This document shows, in pieces, positions 46,590 through 57,100 of a stretch of DNA of 64,000 nt; positions within the stretch are counted from its first letter, which is position 1, and every line of letters starts with the position of its first letter. The DNA lies in the NCBI GenBank assembly GCA_033026295.1, contig CM065182.1:124001-188000 (forward strand), given 5' to 3'. The notes beneath the pieces are model-generated. The model was not told where the DNA came from and ran no database searches. It was given only the letters and a program-made list of their open reading frames with translations. This DNA is from Channa striata. Its lineage: Eukaryota; Chordata; Actinopteri; Anabantiformes; Channidae. The translations under genes and the position numbers were made by a program.

Positions 46590-46750
46590 CAAAACTGATA
46601 ACTCATTTTGGATGAAAGCATCTGTCAAATGACGTAATGACTAAATGCGTATGTGGCTGTAGCTCAGTTGGTAAAGCAGTCGTCTATGGACCACAGGGTC
46701 AGTGGCTTACCCTTACATTTAGCCAAATGACTAAATGTAAATGTAACAAT
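46590..46750 (+). mobile_element. tRNA-derived SINE fragments
   Basis: 'ggctgtagctcagttggtaa' is a Pol III A-box/tRNA-like head, followed by 'cgtctatggaccacagggtc'; the B-box region is cut short ('agtggcttac'). It is flanked on both sides by the fish SINE tail motif 'gtcaaatgac...gactaaatg' and 'agccaaatgactaaatgtaa'. It is too degraded and lacks a foldable T-arm to be a tRNA gene. Confidence 0.65.
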
Positions 46751-47259
46751 TGCACTTATAGTAAATTATGCATTTTACTAAATTGGGTTGCACCAAATCA
46801 ACTTCTTCCACACAACTGACCAGTTTCTTTTATTTTTGTTCCTTCCATTTTTCAAATAAATCTCTCCAAATATTTTTTTTTCTCTATATATTTCCTGCTC
46901 ATAAACCACCAAAATCCAGGCATTTTGAGGTGTTTTAATATTGTCAGTAAGATGCTTCACATCTCGTGAGCTTCAGACAACCATTATCACTGATTGGGGA
47001 TCACAACTGAATAAGAGCCAACTTACCCTTGGGGTGAGCGGCTTAAATTGGGAATGTTTCAGGAAACGATTACAAGAGAAACACTTGACACAGTCACATC
47101 GATAAAGGCTTCAAAGCATTGTTCTAAAACGGAGGTGTCTCAAAAGTTTCAGTCCAGGACCTGCGGGTTAAAAGGGGGTGATCAACGTATGTTGGGGGGT
47201 GCTGCCGAGCCATTCTCTGATCTGTTCCTTCCTTTCACTTAATACTCCTTTGTCTGTCT

Positions 47260-48370
47260 CATTGATTCTGGCTTTCATGATGATTATATTGACTGTCACT
47301 TTAGTCAGAAAATTAATGTGGAAGTCACTCCCTTAGCTCAGTCTTTTCAGATACTCATCTCTAAACGATCAGTAAATTCATGTGGTTTTTGACAAGACTC
47401 ATCTCATCTCTCTGACTATTGTCAATCAAGTGGAATCTATCACATTCCTTGTTATTATGTCCCTTCAACACCCTGTTTTACTAGATCCCATGCGATCTGC
47501 CTCTTCATCTTCTGTGTCTGTAAAATTTGGAGTCAGTTTTTCCTGATCCACTAATATGCTTAAAGTATACTTAGACCATAGAGAGGTTTTTAATAAAGCT
47601 TGCACCACTTCCCTACTGCGACATAGACCCTATGATTGCGAAATAGATTTAATTCCTGGAACATCAACACCTGGAGGCAGGAATTTTTAACTCTTTGTCT
47701 GAGCAGAAGGGGATGAGAAAATAAATTGGGGGGCATTGCAGACTATCAAACATTGCTACCCACTGCCATTTATTTCCTCTGCTGCTGAACTCTTACAAGA
47801 CGTCAACATCCACACCAGAGAAGTAGAAGAGGGCATTCAAAAAACCTTCTGGCCACTATGAATATCTGGCGATGCCCTTTGGTCTTTCCATCTTTCGAAA
47901 CATGCTCAATGGTGTTTTGAGAGATATGATGAAAAAGATTCTTTCTCTGTCTTAATGACATTTTTATCTTCTCTTGTTCTGAGACCAAACATGTTTGACT
48001 AGTCCTCCATCAGCTTTTGTAGCACTTGTTATTTGTAAATGCTCAGAGTTGAGAATTGTATGGTTCTTCAGTTCCATTAGTGGTTTCCATTGTGTCTGCA
48101 GGCATCATTTGGATTGACCATGCCAAGATGAATGCTCTACACTCCTGGCATGTTCCAGAGACTTGTAAATGGGTACAAAAATGTCTCAGTTCTAAAGTTT
48201 TATCAAAAGGTCATTATCAAATGTCTAGTATAACAAAGTTTGAATGGAAACCCACAGAAAGAGCCAGCCTTCGGTCAGCTTTAAGAGTTTCTCCTCCGCA
48301 CCAATCCTCATGCTTTAAGACCCTAGTGAATTAATCTGTGTCACAGAGGCAGGGGCCATCTTTTCTCAAC
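47260..48370 (+). mobile_element. Decayed Ty3/gypsy-type pol fragment
   Basis: Short blocks in several frames follow the gypsy order. There is a protease-like LIDSGFHDDYID (about 47262), then VFNKACTTSLP-like and HRPYDCEIDL (about 47590-47650). Next is a reverse-transcriptase block around MPFGLS (about 47871), and a block near 48115-48190 with HSWHVPETCKWVQ (the region that follows RT in gypsy pol). A final AGAIFSQQSYY-like remnant is at about 48350. Frames are riddled with stops, and no LTRs were found. It is fossil DNA with no intact protein. Confidence 0.7.
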
Positions 48371-48409
48371 AATCTTATTATGGTCAAAAGATTCACGATT
48401 TAGAGATTT

Positions 48410-48495
48410 AGAGCAGGGTTGTCAAACTACAGGCCCCGCTTGTTTTCCAACCTGGCCCTGCACAGAGTTTGGAGTTTGACACCCCTGCATTAGAG
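48410..48495. repeat. Short dispersed repeat with inverted ends
   Basis: 'gggttgtcaaactacaggcc' at the left and 'gagtttgacacccctgcatt' at the right are loosely inverted. The same right half occurs at 7325-7350 in a pfdn1 intron. Confidence 0.55.
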
Positions 48496-49170
48496 GGAGA
48501 GGAACCTGGATTCATACTGCACTGTGAAGCCTGGCTGGGTGCTGCCTGGTATCAAGCAGGATGTCCTGGATACCGCACAGGATCAACCTGCCCCCTTAGC
48601 CTGACCCGGGGATAAACAACTCTCTCACAGTTTGTCCAAAGGATATAGGTCCAAGTGTTCCAAGAGTCTTACAGGTCCAGGCCTAAACATCCACATCCAA
48701 CTATAGGCCTAATATCCAAATGTCTGATCAGTCAATCCACCAAAGCCAAACCCCTTCACCAAAGCAACAGTCCAAGTCCAGAAAAAGCAAAACTTACAGA
48801 GAGTGAGGCTGGCGTGTAAACAAGTCTGAATCTTACAGGATAAGGTCCAGGATCCTATCAGACAATGGTCTCAGCAGGCTGGCTGGCAGGCAGGCTTGGG
48901 CAGGCAAGGAGTTGATCCAAGCTGGTCTGGCAAAAACTGGCAAAACAGGCAAAAGCAGGCAAAAAAATGGCTTGAGCATCAGGAGCATAGTAGCACAAAA
49001 CAATCTGGCAAGGTCTGAACCGGAAGCAGACTATAAATAGCCAGAGAATCAGGTGAAAACAATTAGGACCAATGACAAGTAGAAATGCTACGGAGTGGGA
49101 CAGGAACTGAATCTAGGGATCTCCAAAATAAAAGCAAGAAACAGGAATAAAAACTGGAGATCCTGACATA
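48496..49170. other. Unassigned segment with GGCAAAA-type simple repeats
   Basis: A run of related short words (ggcaggcaggcttgggcaggc, then repeats around 'gcaaaaactggcaaaacagg' and 'caaaagcagg') lies at 48880-48970. Similar wording ('gggaggcaggcaggcaaaag') occurs at 35920. It is probably a mobile-element UTR, but I cannot name it. Confidence 0.35.
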
Positions 49171-49174
49171 GGGG

Positions 49175-49510
49175 TTGGTCCCCCAGCAGTCTAAGCCTAT
49201 AGCAGAAGGACTAGAAATAACTATAAGGTTTTGAGCCTAGTATTAAAAGTAGAGAGGGTGTCTGCTTCCTGAATCTGGACTGGGAGCTGGTTCCACAGGA
49301 GAGGAACTTGATAGCTAAAGGCTCTGCCTCCCATTCTGGGAACAACAAGTAGTCCTGCATTCTGAGACCAAAGTGGTCTATTGGGATGATCTGGTACTAG
49401 GAGATCCTTTAGGTAGGATGGAGCTTTATAGGTTAGAAGAAGGGTTTTAAATTCTATTCTACATTTAATGGGAAGCCAATGGAGAGAAGCTGGAGAAGGT
49501 GAAACATGAT
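49175..49510 (-). mobile_element. L2-clade LINE fragment, antisense
   Basis: Reverse-complement of the L2 subfamily A region spanning the ORF2 end and proximal 3' UTR: 'cccccagcagtctaagcct', 'gggagctggttccacagg', 'attctgagaccaaagtgg', 'atgggaagccaatgga'. The distal 3' tail is missing, so the copy is truncated at both ends. Confidence 0.8.
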
Positions 49511-49944
49511 CTCAAAGCTTGGATGAAGAAGAGGAGGGTGATGTGATGAAGAATGTCTGGTCTGGGCAATCCAAGAGCTGAAGGTGGAGACTCGGGTGTA
49601 GATTCTAGGTCTCTGAGGACGACCACAGGCTCTCCCAAATGAGGTCACGTCTGCCAGGAGTGCACCACAACAAAGTATTTCAAACATGAGTTACTGTACA
49701 TTTTAGTATTTTATATTTTAAAACCATGCACGTCATCTGAGTCCTCACATTAAATCTTAATACTTAAAATTGTGCTGTACTGTACTGATCTGAGTCCAGT
49801 GTCCATTGTCTAGACAGTCTCAGACAGTTGCCCTGGAAAAAACAAACATTTTAAAAAACAACTTCACGGATCTACTTATAGTGCAGATGAATGAAAAAAG
49901 GATAAATAATACCAAAATCATTTGTAGCAGGATGTTTTAAATCA

Positions 49945-50600
49945 AAACACAGAAAATGCCCTGGCAGTTTAGTAATTTACCCACAGTTGTGGTCTTGACC
50001 AATCTTCCAGTTCAGAGACCACCCTGTCTCCAACCAGGACCAACCTCAAGCACTTCAACACTAGCACAAATGTTATTGCCTACAGGGTCAAACTTTGGAC
50101 TGTTCCAAAGCCAAAAGGCCAGAGACCTCAGCGTCATCTTTGATTTAGAAATAGAAATATTCCAAAGTTTGGTCATTTCTCTCTCTGATTAAAACAGAGA
50201 CTAACACAGGCTTTTCTATCCAACAGCTGGGACTATTGTGATACTATCTTCTCTACTAGAATACCTCAAACACCAGTTATAGTTGATTCAGAACTGAGCT
50301 GTTTGGCTCCTGACCAGAACCTTTCGGACAGAATGCATTGGTTGCCTGTCAGCTTTTTAGTACTGATTTCAAAATGATTCTCCTTGTTTTTTGAAGCACT
50401 TCATGGTCTTGTGCCAGATGACCTGTCTGACATGTTTCAGCTATATGAATTAGCGCTCTGAGATCCTTTGGCTCCAGTCTTTGAGTTGTTCCAGTTTTAG
50501 TCATTATGCTCTGATCTGTTGGAACAGTCTGGGGATCTCAGGTCAACAGGAAGTCTCTAGTCCAAAAATGTGGACCATGCTACACCAACCACTAGTGTTG
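49945..50600 (+). mobile_element. L2-like LINE ORF2 C-terminal remnant
   Basis: Broken frames read RDLSVIFDLEIE, then a DYCDTIFSTR-like block, then DRMHWLPV, then LFEALHGLVPDDLSDMFQLYE. This matches the order at the end of fish L2 ORF2 (NLGV.FD..L; WDYCN; LHWLPV..R..FK; .YK.L.GLAP.YL..L). Stops are frequent, and it is not a host gene. Confidence 0.7.
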
Positions 50601-50797
50601 TAAGTCAGGTGAACCTATGCTGACAAAATTCCCCATACAATCCTGAAGAAAATTCATATTAACTACAACGCTGTATGTGTGTAGCACTACACTGCTCTAT
50701 TAACACAGGATGTTTGTTTCAAATTAATGGATTCTCTCCTGATGGTTTTTTAGACCGCCATGAAAATGAAAACATTAGTCCTCTAAATCTTTACAGA

Positions 50798-53140
50798 GGT
50801 GATGAGGAGGTGATGGGCAGGTTTGGTGTAAAGGAAAGGAATCCAGAAAGACAGATGGTGGTAGACTTTGCTAAGAGGCTGGAAATGGCAGCAGTCAACA
50901 CTTCCAGAAGAGAGAGGAACACAGAGTGACTTACAAGAGTGGAGGTAGGAGTACACAGGTGGACTACATTCTATGTAGACGAGGTCATTTAAGAGAGGTT
51001 AGTGACTGTAAAGTGGTGGTAGGAGAGAGTGTAGCCAGACAGCACCGCATGGTGGTGTGTAAGATGACTCTGGTGGTCATGAAGAAGAAGAGAGGAAAGT
51101 CAGAAAAAAAGACCAAGTGGTGGAAGCTAAAGGATGAAGAAACTTGTGAGGAATGCAGGCAGAAGTTGAGACAGGCTTTGTGTGGTCAGGAAGAGCTTCC
51201 AGATGACTGGGAAACTACAGCAGAGGTAATCAGGGAAACAGGTAGGAATGTGCTTGGTGTGTCATCTGGAAAGAGGAACGAAGATAAAGACACTTGGTGG
51301 TGGAATGAGGAAGTACAGGACTGCATCCAGAGGAAGAGGTTGGCTAAAAGGAAGTGGGATGTAGAAAGGACTGAGGAAAGTAGACAGTACAAGGAAGTGC
51401 AGCGCAGAGTGAAGAGGGAGGTGGCAAAGGCCAAACAGAAAGCTTACGATGAGCTGTATGACAGGTTAGACAGGAAGCAAGGAGAGAAGGACTTGTACAG
51501 GATAGCCAGACAGAGAGTTAGAGATGGGAAAGATGTGCAACAGATAAGGGGGATTAAAGACAGGGTTTGGAAAGGTGCTAACAAGCCAGGAGAGTGTGCA
51601 GAGAAGATGGAAGGAGTATTTTGAGGAGCTGATGAATGAGGAAAATGACAGGAAAAGAAAGGAGGAAGATGTGGCTACTGTGGAGCAGGAAATAGCAGAG
51701 ATATGAAAGGATGAGGTGAGGAAGGCTCTGAAAAGGATGAAGAGCGGAAAGGCTGTTGGTCCTCATGACGTACCTGTGGAGGTATGTTTAACAGGATTTT
51801 AGAGAGTGAGAAGATGCCTGAGGAATGCAGGAGAAGCGTTCTGGTGCCGATCTTTAAGAACAAGGGTGACACGCAGAACTCTAGCAACTACAGAGGGATA
51901 AAGCTGATGAGCCACACAATGAAGCTGTGGGAAAGAGTAGTGGAAGCCAGGCTTAGGAAGGAGGTGGAGATTTGTGAGCAGCAGTATGGTTTCATGCCCC
52001 GTAAGAGCACCACTGATGCCATTTTCGCTTTGAGATTGTTGATGGAAAAGTACAGAGATGGTCAGAAGGAGCTGCATGTGTCTTTGTGGATCTAGAGAAG
52101 GCGTATGACAGGGTTCCGAGGGAGGAGCTGTGGTACTGTATGAGGTTGTCGGGAGTGGCAGAGAAGTAGGTCAGAGTAGTCCAGGACATGTATGAGAGGA
52201 GCATGACGGTGGTGAGATGTGCCGTAGGTCAGACAGAGGAGTTCAAGGTGGAGGTGTGACTACACCAAGGATCGGCTTTGAGTCCCTTCTTTTTTGCTAT
52301 GCTCATGGACAGGTTGACAGATGAGGTCAAACAGAAATCTCCCTGGACAATTATGTTTGCAGATGACATTGTGATTTGCAGTGAGAGTAGAGAGCAGGTG
52401 GAGGAACAGCTGGAGAGGTGGAGGTTTGCTCTGGAAAGAAGAGGCATGAAAGTCAGTCGTAGCAAGACAGAATACATGTGTGTAAACGAGAGGGAGGAAG
52501 GTAAAAGCGTGAGGTTACAGGGGGCTGAGGTGAACAGGGTGCAGGAGTTTAAGTACTTGGGGTCAACAGTTCAGTGTGGTGGGGAGTGTGGAAAAGAGGT
52601 GAAGAGGCGAGTGCAGGCGGGTTGGGAGTGGGTGGAGGAAAGTGTCAGGAGTGTTGTGTGACAGAAGAGTTTCAGCAAGACTCAAAGGAAAGGTGTACAG
52701 GACAGGGGTGAGACCAGCTCTGCTCTATGGGTTACAGACAGTAGCAGTGAGAAAGAGACAAGAGGAAGAGATGGAAGCAGCAGAGTTGAAGATGTTGAGG
52801 TTCTCCTTAGGAGTCACAAGGTTGGACAGAATAAGGAACGAGCTCATCAGAGGGATGGCGCACGTTGCCTGTGTTAGCAACAAAGTCAGAGAGGCCAGAT
52901 TGAGATGGTTTGGACATGTGCAGAGGAGGGATAGTGAATATATTGGTAGAAGGATGTTGGAGATGGAGCTGCCAGGCAAGAGGGCGAGAGGACGACCAAA
53001 GAGGAGATATATGGATGTTCTAACAGAGGACATGAGGTTAGCTGGTGTCAGAGAGGAAGATGCCCAGGATAGAGTGTGGTGGAAACGGATGATTTGCTGT
53101 GGCGACCCCTGATGGGAAAAGCCGAAAGAGTAGTAGTAGT
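50798..53140 (+). mobile_element. RTE-clade LINE, 5'-truncated and interrupted by stops
   Basis: The copy begins in the endonuclease domain (GDEEVMGRFGVKERN) and continues through GRSTQVDYILCRR. The long linker follows, then the reverse transcriptase: VLVPIFKNKGDTQNSSNYRG, LMSHTMKLWERVVEARLR, FVDLEKAYDRVPREELWY and a FADDIVICS catalytic box. The C-terminal RRDSEYIGRRML and GRPKRRYMDVLTEDM blocks follow, ending CCGDP. The element closes with 'gtagtagtag' short repeats, as RTE elements do. Internal stops and shifts lie near 50929, 51625, 52093, 52168, 52258 and 52660. It is relatively young by its long readable frames but coding-dead. It sits between dck and the csf1r 3' end. Confidence 0.9.
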
Positions 53141-53254
53141 CACATTTAATGGTAAATGATTTGATCCTGCAGGCAGATATGAACAGTAACTGTGTTGACA
53201 TAAAATGTTTTAAAATAAAACATTCATAAAAGAGCTTAGTTCAATTTAAACAAT

Positions 53255-53260
53255 TTTATT
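53255..53260 (-). terminator. csf1r: csf1r polyadenylation signal
   Basis: A minus-strand AATAAA (tttatt at 53255-53260) lies about 855 nt past the csf1r stop and about 115 nt before the end of the RTE LINE. The stretch 53265-54114 is therefore inferred as 3' UTR. A second AATAAA (tttatt near 53529) could give a shorter end. Confidence 0.5.
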
Positions 53261-54114
53261 TGTATTATACTTTACATAGTACCAAGGCAACAGATGAAAA
53301 CGCAGGCAGCAGAAGCCAACAAAACGCGGCTCAGGGTGTTCATCCTTCTGCATGGAGCTGTTGATGATGCTTATAACACGACAGATAAACCAAGATTTAG
53401 ACAATGAGAAACGAGCAGCCTGATTATCGAACGCGCTCTTTTCTACAGAAAAATCTCCAACATTTACAGATAATCCTGCTTTAAACACACAATATTATTG
53501 CTGACTGAACACCATTCACTCCAGTAATTTATTTACACATTAACAGTTATTTTGTTGATGCTGCATTTGTTCTAGAAGGTAAAAACCTCAGATAACTGAT
53601 ATGTTCTTACCACTGTGTGTGCGCAGAGAAGCTGGTATGGGTGTCTCAGGAAACACATTTTTTCCGTTTTTAATCAGGGCACACCTTAGCTGCACCTAAG
53701 TGGCTACTGTGTAAAAGTGGATGCTGCTTCACCGATGCCTTATGTGCAGTGTGTAGCAATGTTAACACACACAGTGAGAAGCTGAGACAGTGGTGGCTAG
53801 ATGTCTCTTGATGTGACAGAAACATGTAGGTTCGAGTGGACTCGGAAGAAATAACACGGAGGAAAATCAGAATTCTCCAACACATGTTTTATCATGCTAC
53901 TGTGAAAGAGAAAACTAAGATGGGTCAGAAAACAGCCGTGAGAGAACTGCGTCTGTGTCATTTGACCAACAACTTCTGCTCCATCGGAGAAAGAACTAAC
54001 AGGAAAACACCTGTTAAGACTGAATGTTTGAATAAAGTGGTCACCAACATGAACTTCTTCCCTGGTTCACAAGTTAAACTCGAGAATCACCAGAAACTAA
54101 ACTGAGCTAGACGG

Positions 54115-57100
54115 TCAGGAGAGCTGGTAAATGTTCTTCATCATCCACTCTTTCTGTTCTTCAGCATTGTCATCACGGTGCTCTGAGAGGACCGGAGCAG
54201 GAACTGGAGTCAGGTTTAGAGGTAAACCATCTCCTAGCGACAGCTGATATCCTCTGGAAATGAAATCCTCTTCTCCTTGTTTACGAGTCTCTTCCTCCCC
54301 TTCTTCTTCTTCTTCTTCTTCTTCTTTGCACTCGTCAATATTCCTGTACATCGACTGAGGATAGAAGAAGAGGAGAAACGGTTGTTAAAATCGGTCAGTT
54401 GTCGCCCGAGAACACAGAAACCTGTTGTCTTTTAATTGCTCCTCACTCACATGGTGGCTGTGATGTGGCAGCGTATTATTGCCTGATGGGAGGAGTCTGT
54501 TGATGAGCTGACCAATCATCTTGAAGGTTGGTCTGTCGTTCGGCTCCAGACTCCAGCAGAGGGTCATAAGCTGATACCTAAAAGGACAGGAATGTTAGAT
54601 TAACAGTAACTTTGCTAACAGTACGGTGATTCTGTCAATCTGCTCACATCTCTGCTGGAGCAAAGTCTGGCTGAGACATGTGACGGCCATCTTTGATCAT
54701 CTTGTAGAAGTTGGTATCCACGGCAATGTTTGGGTATGGACTCTTACCTGCACAGGTAAACACAAATCAGCTACAAGTCCCAGAATGCAGTGCTGTCAGA
54801 AACATCAACCAGTGTTTAGTTTACTGCTAAACCTATGCCACTCATTTCTTGATGGATAAATCTTCATAGCAACAGCCACTGAGGCTGATGGGTACTGTAG
54901 TCAGTAGAGAGACTCAGACCAAACTGAGAGGAAAAACCTGAAAGAATAATGACTTGATGACCGGGACACAGGTTCACAATCAATTATTAATTAGAGCTGT
55001 AATCTGACTGGCCTAGAGAGAAGATTTCCCACAGTAAAACTCCATAAGACCAGACATCGCTCTGCACTGTGTAAACACACTCAAAGATGCTCTCTGGAGC
55101 CATCCATTTCACGGGTAGACGGGCCTGTCAAAACAAAACACATAGGAAATGTCAAAATAAAACACGCAGGAAATGTCAAAATAAAACACGCAGGAAAAGC
55201 TGGGTGTAAATGTCATTAGAACGTGTTCTTCGCATTGATTCAGCATGTGTTTTTACACCAAATGCCTTCCCATTTTGCCTGGTCCCGGGACTGGCACCAA
55301 GGAAGCCCTTGGGGGCTAGCCAAGGCGACACCTGGTGGGGTGAGATTCAAGCCGGGGCCCAACCCAACACTCTACCACTGAGCAACCAGAATCCTCTAAG
55401 GGTGTGAATGCCAGGTGCTTAGATGTATCCTAAATGTTTCTCAAGCATGTTTTTTTCTGCAGGTGAAGATTTCTGATGGAAATCGTGTGACCCTGCAGAC
55501 GTAGCAATGTGTAGCTGTTGTTATAGTTGTTACAGACTTCAGCAGATAAAGGTGTGTAGAGTTCAAAACTGACGTTTCCCTGCACGATGTAGCTGTCATC
55601 ATTGCGGATGTCTCGAGCCAAACCGAAGTCACAGATCTTTGCAACGTGGCGATCGGTCAGCAGCACATTCCTCGCTGCCACGTCTCTGTGGATGCACTGA
55701 GTTAAGAGAAAAACAGGTGAAGCACAGACAGACAGAGAGCTTTTATTGCACATTGTCAGTACGATTGTATTCTCTTACATTCTTGCTGGACAGGAAGTCC
55801 AGACCCTGAGCCACATCACAGGAAAACCTCATGAGGTCACTGACAGACAAACTGTCTGCTTGCATACCTGAAAGACAGACAGTTAAAGCGGTCTGACCTC
55901 ACCTAAAATAACCTTAGTAGTAATAACCAAGTAGTTTAGCACTTTGTGTCATTACCCTGGTGTATTCGTCCTTGATTCAGTACTGGCTGCATCTCCTGGT
56001 ACTCTGAGCAGCATGAGATCCCACTGTCACTGTAACACAGATGACTAGAAATTAACTTGATGCCCAACAACTCATAGTGGAACATGAATAGTTAAACTTA
56101 TGTGAGGCGGCTGAAATGACTCTCTTGTTATTTTCAGGAGCAGTGGCATGAGAGTTTGCATGATGAACTTATGGATGCAATGCAATAATACCTGGGTAAA
56201 TATTTTGTAATTTACCACTTTTAATACTTTGAATCAAAGGTTTTCACATGACCCTCTGACTAAAAAATGGCTCTAGAAAAATAAACACTAATTTAAATGT
56301 GGCTGGACGAATGGTGTTCCTCAAGGATCCATTCTTTGACCCTCTTTTGTCTTATTTTCTTTAATGTTCATATTGGTTCTGTAACTCCTATAGTTTTAAG
56401 TTTTAATGTAGAACTTTGTCCTTTGTTTTTAGAATTCCTTTACAGTTTGAATCAACTTTTTTCATTGTTAATACATCCAATTTCACGATAACTTTATAGT
56501 AATTAAAATAAAATCAATAAACTTAAACACATTTATCTGACCTGGTATGAAATAATTCATACCTTCTGAGCCTGGCGTGCTGAGTGGACATGTTCTTATA
56601 GAATGCCTCCTCCTCCACTTCATCCACACTCAAAATGGAAGCAATGAAGTCCTGAGCATGGGCCCGCAGAAAGTTGAGCAGGTCGCCATGGCAACAATAC
56701 TCTGTAATCATCAGCACTGGGCCTGGAGGGTTTAGAGGTTACAGGATAGAGAATATTAGAAATCACACAAAGACTCAGTGTCAGACATCAGTCTGTTGTT
56801 CACCAAACAAAAATGTAAAAACTGAACGATGCAGACTGGAAACTGAAAACCTGTGATTTATCGTGTGTAAATATGTAGTCTGAAAATTTGACAGACCCAC
56901 AGCTGTAAATTTAGTTTCAACAAGGTGTTTTAATTCTGTCATGTCTGCCAACTCCAAGCCTGTTGGTTCCTACTAAAGATATGTTTCAGAATTACCTCAA
57001 AAATGTAGTTTCGGACAACAAAACAGTCAGCAATATCCCAAACAGCTGCTCACAAACTTGTGAAAAACACTGTAACAGGAGGAAATGTGGAGGAAAAGTT

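Noticed and set aside
46640..46700. Possible tRNA gene ('gtagctcagttgg')
   Set aside because: The T-arm and B box are missing and fish SINE tail sequence surrounds it, so it is a SINE head.
53836..54105. An 89-residue plus-strand open frame next to the csf1r stop
   Set aside because: It starts with a non-ATG codon, lies in the inferred csf1r 3' UTR on the opposite strand, and resembles no family I know.
54408..54420. Alternative csf1r donor AACAG|gtttct in the penultimate exon
   Set aside because: It would leave a phase that does not match the last exon. The stronger cat|gtgagt donor at 54451/54450 keeps the frame.
55127..55198. CRISPR-like direct repeats
   Set aside because: The units are contiguous with no spacers, and the context is a vertebrate intron. 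It is a tandem duplication.
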